Shown in pieces: positions 59,155 to 64,000 of a stretch of DNA of 64,000 bases (within the stretch, counting starts at the first letter, position 1; each line of letters opens with the position of its first letter). The DNA lies in assembly GCA_017477425.1 (NCBI GenBank), contig JAFUVT010000019.1, forward strand, positions 1 through 64,000, read 5' to 3'. The DNA is from Bacteroidales bacterium (GTDB taxonomy: Bacteria > Bacteroidota > Bacteroidia > Bacteroidales > F082). Made by a program: the position numbers and the translations under genes. The notes beneath the pieces are model-generated. The model did not search any database. It saw nothing but the letters and a program-made list of their open reading frames with translations, and was not told the DNA's origin.

Positions 59155-59691
59155 ATGAAAACAGTACACGTCATAGACAAAGATTTTGGGCTGTACATCC
59201 CCCAAGAAAAAATCGAGACCAGCATCCAAACCGTGGCCGACCAAATCAACCGCGACATGGACGGCATGAATCCGCTGTTCCTCGTGGTGCTCAACGGAGC
59301 CTTTATGTTCGCCTCCGAACTGTTCAAGCGACTGACCATCCCGTGCGAAATCAGTTTCGTGAAACTCACCTCCTATTCGGGTACGGAGAGCACCAATGTG
59401 GTTCGCGAGCTCATCGGCCTCGACCACTCGTTGGACGGTCGGCATGTGGTCGTGGTGGAGGACATCGTCGACACGGGTCACACGATGCGCTATACCATCA
59501 AGAAACTCCGCGACCTGAAGGCTGCCGACGTGCGCATCGCCACGCTGTTCTTCAAGCCCGACTCGTTCCAATACGACTACCCCATCGACTACAAAGGCAT
59601 GGACATCGGCAACGAGTTCATCGTGGGCTATGGACTTGACTATGACCAACAGGGACGGAATTTGCCAGATATTTATAAGATCATTGAATAA
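59155..59691 (+). CDS. hpt: Hypoxanthine phosphoribosyltransferase
   Basis: Hpt salvages hypoxanthine and guanine with PRPP. The 178-aa protein (start ATG 59155; a TTG at 59149 is in frame) has the PRPP motif VVVVEDIVDTGHTMRYT and the flexible-loop region LTSYSGTESTNVVREL; the base-binding part is FFKPDSFQYDYPIDYKGMDIGNEFIVGYGLDYD. It starts 21 bp after the AT-rich M4 gene, yet its own composition matches the rest of the chromosome, so the M4 gene appears to have been inserted upstream. Confidence 0.95.
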   Translation: MKTVHVIDKDFGLYIPQEKIETSIQTVADQINRDMDGMNPLFLVVLNGAFMFASELFKRLTIPCEISFVKLTSYSGTESTNVVRELIGLDHSLDGRHVVVVEDIVDTGHTMRYTIKKLRDLKAADVRIATLFFKPDSFQYDYPIDYKGMDIGNEFIVGYGLDYDQQGRNLPDIYKIIE

Positions 59692-59694
59692 CCT

Positions 59695-59757
59695 TGTAGG
59701 GACGCATCGAATGCGTCCGCCCAATAGCGTTCGGACGCACGCAGTGCGTCCCTACAA
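59695..59757. repeat. Double-hairpin repeat (GTAGGGACGCA family) between hpt and adk
   Basis: GTAGGGACGCA (59696-59706) faces TGCGTCCCTAC (59745-59755) as outer stem; inside it are further GGACGCA/TGCGTCC stems around CGAATGCGTCC and GGACGCACGCAGTGCG. It is a relative of the GTAGAGACG palindromes at 56464 and 61391. Confidence 0.8.
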
Positions 59758-59772
59758 CCAAACCCCAATAAT

Positions 59773-60342
59773 ATGCTAAACATCATACTCTTTGGCCCTC
59801 CGGGTGCCGGAAAAGGAACGCAATCGCAGTTCCTGCGCGAAAAATACAACCTCACCTACCTCTCGACGGGTGAAATCCTGCGCGAGGAAATCGCAGCCGA
59901 AAGCGAATTGGGCTTGCAGGTGAAGGAAATCATCGGACGAGGCGGTCTCGTCTCCGACGAAATCGTGGCGAAGATCATCGAAAAGAAACTCTCCGAGAAC
60001 CGCGACTCGGCTGGTTTCCTCTTCGATGGCTACCCGCGCACGGTGCGCCAAGCCGAAATCCTGGACGAGCTGCTGGCCAAGTTCGACATGCCGCTGAGCG
60101 GCGTCTTGAGCCTCGAAGTGCCCGAGGAAATGCTTATCCAGCGCATGTTGGAACGCGGCAAGACCAGCGGTCGCGCCGACGACAACCTCGAATCCATCAA
60201 GCACCGTTTCGTGGAATACAACGAGAAGACGCACCCCGTGACCGACTTCTACGAGGCCAAGGGCAACCTGCATCCCGTGAACGGCGTGGGCGAGATTCCG
60301 GAAATCTTCGAGAACCTTTGCGCGGTAATTGAGGCGCTTTAG
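59773..60342 (+). CDS. adk: Adenylate kinase
   Basis: Adk interconverts ATP + AMP and 2 ADP. The 189-aa protein has the P-loop GPPGAGKGTQS (8-18), the AMP-binding YLSTGEILREEI and GLVSDEIVAKII, and FLFDGYPRTVRQAEIL. The LID is the short form (ERGKTSGRADDN), with no zinc-binding cysteines, as common in Bacteroidota. Its stop overlaps the convergent acyltransferase stop by a few bases. A double-hairpin repeat separates it from hpt. Confidence 0.96.
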   Translation: MLNIILFGPPGAGKGTQSQFLREKYNLTYLSTGEILREEIAAESELGLQVKEIIGRGGLVSDEIVAKIIEKKLSENRDSAGFLFDGYPRTVRQAEILDELLAKFDMPLSGVLSLEVPEEMLIQRMLERGKTSGRADDNLESIKHRFVEYNEKTHPVTDFYEAKGNLHPVNGVGEIPEIFENLCAVIEAL

Positions 60343-61001
60343 TGTTCCCAGCGGACATCGCGCTTGAGGATGGACGGCGGGTTGCCGCCAATCACCTGCT
60401 GTTCGCCCGCGAAGGTCGATTTCAGTATCGTGCCCGCCGCCAGCACCGTGTCATTGGGCACCTCGGCGCCTTTCAGCAGCACGCATTTGCAGCCCATCCA
60501 GACGTGGTTACCCACGATGATGGGCTTGTCGGGATTGATGCGCTCGTTCTCCTTATTATAAATGGGATGCTCGTCGGTGTCCATCACGAGGATGTCCCAA
60601 CTCAGGAGGCAGTCGTCGCCGAAACGGATTTCCTTGGCGCAGACGATGGTGCTCTCCGCCGTGATGTTGAAGCCGGCGCCGAGTTTCAAGTCGCCGCGCA
60701 CGGAAATCTTCGAGCCGTGCCCGATGCTCGCCTTGCCACCGAAGGCCACCGTGCCGCTCACTTGCCAGATGGTGCGTGAGCGCTTGCGGTCGTAGTGGCC
60801 TACATCGCCAAAGCCGATTTTCACCATCGCCGTCTCCACCTTGTCGGGCAGCGTGACCTTGCCGTGTAGCTCGCGCAAAAAGGTGCGGTGCGACACGACG
60901 ACGGGCAACTTCAAGGCTGTCCTGAGCGGAAAATAATGCAGGTTGAAGCGCAAGGTCTTCGGGATGGAGCAGAGGATATTGAAAAAATCGAAAGCGGTCA
61001 T
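60339..61001 (-). CDS. Left-handed beta-helix acyltransferase (hexapeptide repeat)
   Basis: A 220-aa protein with an N-terminal helical part (~1-60) and hexapeptide repeats from ~80 (VAFGGKASIGHGSKISVRGDLKLGAGFNITAESTIVCAK shows the [LIV]-G-x-x turns), then DDCLLSWDILVMDTDEHPIYN and a canonical VGNHVWMGCKCVLLKGAEVPNDTVLAAGTIL stretch with the acyl-CoA pocket. The best guess is a sugar O-acetyltransferase of surface glycans. The start ATG 61001 follows a promoter box at 61039-61046; the longer frame to 61409 overlaps malQ and is not used. Confidence 0.85.
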   Translation of the reverse strand: MTAFDFFNILCSIPKTLRFNLHYFPLRTALKLPVVVSHRTFLRELHGKVTLPDKVETAMVKIGFGDVGHYDRKRSRTIWQVSGTVAFGGKASIGHGSKISVRGDLKLGAGFNITAESTIVCAKEIRFGDDCLLSWDILVMDTDEHPIYNKENERINPDKPIIVGNHVWMGCKCVLLKGAEVPNDTVLAAGTILKSTFAGEQQVIGGNPPSILKRDVRWEH

Positions 61002-61038
61002 GGCGGTTTTGTTTTTCCTTTTTTGACATAAAACGCTG

Positions 61039-61046
61039 CAAATGTA
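61039..61046 (-). promoter_or_regulatory. -7 promoter box of the acyltransferase gene
   Basis: Minus-strand TACATTTG followed by CAGCG, 38 bp before the ATG at 61001. Confidence 0.65.
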
Positions 61047-61069
61047 GAAAAATTTGTTGCAAGGTGTAA

Positions 61070-61228
61070 CTTTTTGGCAGTTTGGGCATATTGTTCTCGG
61101 AAAAGAGAACGCCATCGATAAGCCTTTTCGTCCGCTATGTGTTCTCGGGCGGCAGCAAGAAAATCGCGCAGCAAGAGGAGCGCGAGTCGCTGATGGAAAG
61201 CGAGGAGAACGCGGCGCAGAGGAAATAA
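61070..61228 (+). pseudogene. Small remnant of an unidentified reading frame
   Basis: Between the TAA at 61067-61069 and TAA 61226-61228 an open frame of 52 codons reads LFGSLGILFSEKR, later FVRYVFSGGSKKIAQQ and ESLMESEENAAQRK. Amino-acid composition (a hydrophobic part, then a charged tail) looks like the C-terminus of a membrane protein, but no ATG start is present. It lies between the acyltransferase and malQ promoters. It might be a decayed gene end; a spurious frame is possible. Confidence 0.3.
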
Positions 61229-61234
61229 ATTCCT

Positions 61235-61242
61235 TACCTTTG
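61235..61242 (+). promoter_or_regulatory. -7 promoter box of malQ
   Basis: TACCTTTG ends only 4 bp before the malQ ATG at 61247. Transcription starting at the usual distance would give an almost leaderless mRNA. Confidence 0.6.
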
Positions 61243-61246
61243 CCGC

Positions 61247-63301
61247 ATGAAAACCCTATTCCGATTACGATACGACAGCCGCTGGGGTGAAGAATTGTTC
61301 CTGACGGGAAACGCCTCAGAATTAGGCCATTGGAACACCGACAAGGCCGTTCCGATGCAATATGTGGGGCCGGGGATTTGGTCGGCCCTTGTAGAGACGT
61401 TGCGCGCAACGTCTAATCACCAAATAAACCACGTTGGTGAGACGTTGCACGCAACGTCTCTACAAACAACGGAATACAAATATTTCATCCGCGAAAACGG
61501 CCAAATCCGTTGGGAGGACGGCCCCAACCGCAAATTGGCTGACGGCCAAGACCGCATTTGGGATTGGTTGGGAATGACCGAACGAAAGACAATGAAAGGC
61601 GTGGCCGTGCCGCTGTTCAGCCTGCGCACAGCGGACAATTTCGGCATTGGCGAATATCCCGATTTGATGAAATTGGCAGATTGGTGCGTCAACAAAGGGC
61701 TGAAAATCATTCAAATTTTGCCCATCAACGACACAACGGCACATCACGACTGGCGCGATTCATATCCTTATAATGCCATTTCCGCTTTTGCGCTGAATCC
61801 GATTTATTTGAATGTTGATAGACTGTTCAACAATGTCCCTAATCCATCCATAGATTCCTTCAGGAATGACATGGAAGGATTAGGGACCGACTCCGTTTTA
61901 CCCATAGACTTTCAGCCAGCCGCTGTGCATGTCATTCCTCGCAGGGATAGTGCGATTGGAATCTATGCACAGCGACTTAACAAATCTCCCTTTGTCGATT
62001 ATCCCAAAGTTCTGAAAGCCAAATGGAAATACTTCCAAACCGCCTTTGAAAAGCAATGGAACGATTTGAAAGACACCGCTGATTTCCAACAGTTTATCGA
62101 AGAAAACAATGACTGGCTGCCCGACTATGCCCAATATTGCGCCGAGCGCGACGGCAACAGCACAGAAATCCACTTCTTCCTGCAATACCATTGCGACAAG
62201 CAACTGCGCGAAGCAGTCAACTATCTGCACGACAAGGGCCTGCTGCTGAAAGGCGACATTCCGATTGGAGTTAACCCCAAAGGCGTGGACGTGAAAAGCC
62301 ATCCCGAACTATTCAACCGGGACGTGCAAGTGGGTGCCCCACCAGACGACTTCGCCTACGAGGGACAAAACTGGGGCTTCCCGTCCTACAATTGGGTAGC
62401 GATGGCCAAGGACAATTACGCTTGGTGGCGCCGCCGCCTGCAAGTGATGGCACGCTACTTCGACGCCTACCGCATCGACCACATCTTGGGCTTCTTCCGC
62501 ATCTGGGAAATACCGAAAACCGTGAAGTCGGGACTGTTGGGGCACTTCTCCCCTGCCCTGCCTTTGAGTGTGGAAGAGATTGAAAACCAAGGCTTTCATT
62601 TCGTCAAAAGCAAACACCTGAAGAAAGGCTTGAACACCCTTTTCATCCCCGACCCGTACGACAGCGAGAAACTGCATCCCCGCATCGAACTACAAAAAAC
62701 CGCACTATACCAATCCCTGCCCGACGACCAAAAACAGGCCCTCGACCGAATTTACGAAGACTTCTATTACCATCGCCACAACGAGTTTTGGAAGCAACAA
62801 GCCTTGAAAAAATTGCCCGCTTTGGTCAACGCCACCAATATGATTGCCTGCGGCGAAGACCTTGGCATGATTCCCGCCTCCGTGCCCGAAGCGATGAAAG
62901 AATTGGGCATCATGAGCCTTGAAGTGCAACGGATACCCAAAATATTCGGCCATCCATTCGTGCAGGCCGAAGACCTGCCCGAGAACTGCGTCTATACCAC
63001 CGGCACCCACGACATGCCCACCCTGCGCAGCTGGCTTGAAGAAGACCGCGTCCGCGCCAGACAATTCCTTGATTACTTGGACATTGACGACCGAAAAATC
63101 ACGGCAAACACCATCAGAAAGATATTGGAAAAGCACTTGGACAGTCCATCGAAGTGGAATATCTATCCGATGCAAGACCTCTTGGATTGCGACGAGCAAA
63201 ATTGGTCGCCCAACCCCGTGGACGACCAAATCAATGTTCCGGCCAACCCGAAAAACCAGTGGAAATGGCGGATGAAAATTCCGTTGGAAGAGTTGTGGTA
63301 A
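61247..63301 (+). CDS. malQ: 4-alpha-glucanotransferase (GH77) with N-terminal CBM20 and two repeat-derived inserts
   Basis: MalQ transfers maltosyl units between alpha-glucans during starch or glycogen use. The 684-aa protein has a CBM20 starch-binding domain (~1-110; FRLRYDSRWGEELFLTGN, EYKYFIRENGQIRWEDGPN) and a GH77 barrel with the nucleophile aspartate in AYRIDHILGFFRIWEIP, acid/base glutamate in ACGEDLGMIPASVPEAM and the third acid in TGTHDMPTLRSW. Two palindromic inserts are read in frame: ~48-73 (ETLRATSNHQ...GETLHATS) and ~197-241. The first is in a CBM20 loop, the second between early barrel elements. Many Bacteroidota homologues carry two CBM20 domains; only one is evident here. 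Confidence 0.93.
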   Translation: MKTLFRLRYDSRWGEELFLTGNASELGHWNTDKAVPMQYVGPGIWSALVETLRATSNHQINHVGETLHATSLQTTEYKYFIRENGQIRWEDGPNRKLADGQDRIWDWLGMTERKTMKGVAVPLFSLRTADNFGIGEYPDLMKLADWCVNKGLKIIQILPINDTTAHHDWRDSYPYNAISAFALNPIYLNVDRLFNNVPNPSIDSFRNDMEGLGTDSVLPIDFQPAAVHVIPRRDSAIGIYAQRLNKSPFVDYPKVLKAKWKYFQTAFEKQWNDLKDTADFQQFIEENNDWLPDYAQYCAERDGNSTEIHFFLQYHCDKQLREAVNYLHDKGLLLKGDIPIGVNPKGVDVKSHPELFNRDVQVGAPPDDFAYEGQNWGFPSYNWVAMAKDNYAWWRRRLQVMARYFDAYRIDHILGFFRIWEIPKTVKSGLLGHFSPALPLSVEEIENQGFHFVKSKHLKKGLNTLFIPDPYDSEKLHPRIELQKTALYQSLPDDQKQALDRIYEDFYYHRHNEFWKQQALKKLPALVNATNMIACGEDLGMIPASVPEAMKELGIMSLEVQRIPKIFGHPFVQAEDLPENCVYTTGTHDMPTLRSWLEEDRVRARQFLDYLDIDDRKITANTIRKILEKHLDSPSKWNIYPMQDLLDCDEQNWSPNPVDDQINVPANPKNQWKWRMKIPLEELW
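61389..61465. repeat. Palindromic insert (GTAGAGACG family) inside malQ CBM20
   Basis: GTAGAGACGTTGCGCGCAAC continuing GTCT (61391-61414) is a palindrome; 24 bp later GAGACGTTGCACGCAACGTC (61439-) is its sister, ending CTCTAC. The whole block starts TTGTAG and ends CTACAA. The reading frame remains open through it. Confidence 0.85.
61836..61971. repeat. Nested palindromic insert inside the malQ catalytic domain
   Basis: GTCCCTAATCC (61836-61846) pairs perfectly with GGATTAGGGAC (61876-61886). Between them CATAGATTCC and AGGAATGACATG pair respectively with GGAATCTATG (61958-61967) and CATGTCATTCCT (61928-61939). The block is read in frame as DSFRNDMEGLG ... HVIPRRDSAIGIYAQ. Confidence 0.75.
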
Positions 63302-63313
63302 TGAATAATTGTC

Positions 63314-63321
63314 TATTTTTG
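63314..63321 (+). promoter_or_regulatory. -7 promoter box of deoC
   Basis: TATTTTTG lies 20 bp before the deoC ATG at 63342, 12 bp after the malQ stop. Confidence 0.65.
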
Positions 63322-63341
63322 AAGCCTAAATACAAACCATT

Positions 63342-64000
63342 ATGCAATTCAAACCCTACAACCATACCGAAGCCGCGCTCAACGAGCGCATCAACCTGAT
63401 TCTCAACGAAGAGAAGAAAAAAGGCAACGAACGCGAAGCCTTGAAAACCATCTTCCAAAGCATCGACTTTACCACCTTGGAAGCCTTCGACAACGAAGCG
63501 AAAATCAACGACTTCTGCGCTAAAGCGCTGGCTTTCCCGAAGGAAAAGCCACACCTCTCGGTGCCGGCCATCTGCATTTACAGCCCCTTCATCCGTCAGG
63601 CCAAGCAACTACTGGCGGGTAGCAACATCCGCGTGGCCACAGTGGCCTGCGCCTTCCCCTCGGGCATGATGCCTTTCGACCTGAAAGTCAAGGAGGTGGA
63701 ATATTGCGTCAACGAGGGCGCCGATGAGGTGGATATGGTCATCTCGCGCGGCACTTTCCTCGCCGGAAGACACGACGAGGTCTTCAACGAAATCAAGACC
63801 ATCAAGGCGACCTGCGGCGACAAGGCCCGCCTGAAAGTCATCCTCGAAACGGGCGAACTGAAGACCGTGCAGAACATCCGCAAGGCCAGCGAACTGGCCA
63901 TCCTCGCTGGCGCCGACTTCATTAAGACCTCGACGGGCAAGGTGCCAGTGGCCACCACGCCTTTGGCCGCCATCGTCATGATCGACACCATTAAGGAATA
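63342..64000 (+). CDS. deoC: Deoxyribose-phosphate aldolase (3' end outside the window)
   Basis: DeoC splits deoxyribose 5-phosphate into glyceraldehyde 3-phosphate and acetaldehyde during deoxynucleoside catabolism. The frame starts MQFKPYNHTEAALNERINLI and stays open for 219 codons to the window edge. The Schiff-base lysine K195 is in ADFIKTSTGK, the catalytic aspartate is in NEGADEVDMVI (near D131), and ATVACAFPSGMMPFDLKVKEV matches the beta-strand region of the class I aldolase. The C-terminal part with the second conserved lysine is not visible. Confidence 0.93.
   Translation, partial: MQFKPYNHTEAALNERINLILNEEKKKGNEREALKTIFQSIDFTTLEAFDNEAKINDFCAKALAFPKEKPHLSVPAICIYSPFIRQAKQLLAGSNIRVATVACAFPSGMMPFDLKVKEVEYCVNEGADEVDMVISRGTFLAGRHDEVFNEIKTIKATCGDKARLKVILETGELKTVQNIRKASELAILAGADFIKTSTGKVPVATTPLAAIVMIDTIKE

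Noticed and set aside
60339..61409. A 356-aa version of the acyltransferase starting at 61409
   Set aside because: The extra N-terminal part overlaps malQ and lies upstream of a good promoter box; the ATG at 61001 fits the family start.
1..64000. CRISPR array, rRNA operon, or insertion sequence with transposase
   Set aside because: No regularly spaced direct repeats, no rRNA segments and no transposase-like frame were recognised. The repeats present are palindromic and dispersed.

Overview
The window looks like a chromosomal segment of a Bacteroidales bacterium, probably outside Bacteroidaceae. The evidence is a complete SprA (the outer-membrane channel of the type IX secretion system, T9SS), at least seven secreted proteins ending in T9SS type A sorting domains, Bacteroidota-type promoters (TAnnTTTG -7 boxes, no Shine-Dalgarno logic), a GGDD-type (PPi-type) phosphofructokinase, a GH92 lipoprotein and a DUF4271 gene. 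Most genes are housekeeping and rich in G or C at third codon positions. A few stretches are clearly more AT-rich: about 1600-3250, the four-helix-bundle cassette near 17.5-17.9 kb, and the M4 peptidase at 57-59 kb.

Layout. 0-3.8 kb: the end of a helix-turn-helix regulator, then small secreted proteins (DUF3244, an S74-type protein, a GH16-like protein, a T9SS cargo) and a 5'-truncated gene remnant. 3.9-13.6 kb: ruvA, sprA, gcvH, vanZ-like, tonB. 13.7-20.4 kb: uvrC and thiL, a CAT-anticodon tRNA, a HAD hydrolase, a small repeat-bounded S23 (four-helix bundle) cassette, dusB, a CPBP protease and cdd. 20.4-26.1 kb (minus strand): O-antigen-ligase-like protein, S41 protease, yidD, rnpA, hemD, DUF4271. 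26.3-34.7 kb: pta-ackA, a PAS protein, an LptF/G permease, two GT4 glycosyltransferases, ettA. 34.8-51 kb: C10 peptidase, PPi-PFK plus GH92, three tandem Asp-box T9SS cargo proteins, a pdxA homologue that lacks the usual metal ligands, kdtA and an outer-membrane barrel. 51-64 kb: a giant S8 protease, an M16 protease, purE, an M4 protease, hpt, adk, an acyltransferase, malQ, and the 5' part of deoC.

How it fits together. SprA would export the secreted peptidases (C10, S8, M4), the Asp-box propellers and other cargo found here. TonB, the LptF/G permease, KdtA, the O-antigen-ligase-like protein and the glycosyltransferases build or energise the envelope. Pta-AckA and PPi-PFK fit a fermentative anaerobe.

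The most unusual theme is a population of short palindromic repeats. Several families recur in the window. They sit in 5' leaders (dusB, pta, purE), supply stop codons or C-termini (M16, yidD, a GT4, possibly dusB and the HAD gene), and lie in frame inside at least four proteins (O-antigen-ligase-like, KdtA, GH92, MalQ). This resembles the Rickettsia palindromic elements but in a Bacteroidales setting. Other points of note are the S23 cassette with terminal inverted repeats and the PdxA homologue in which all three metal-binding histidines are replaced.
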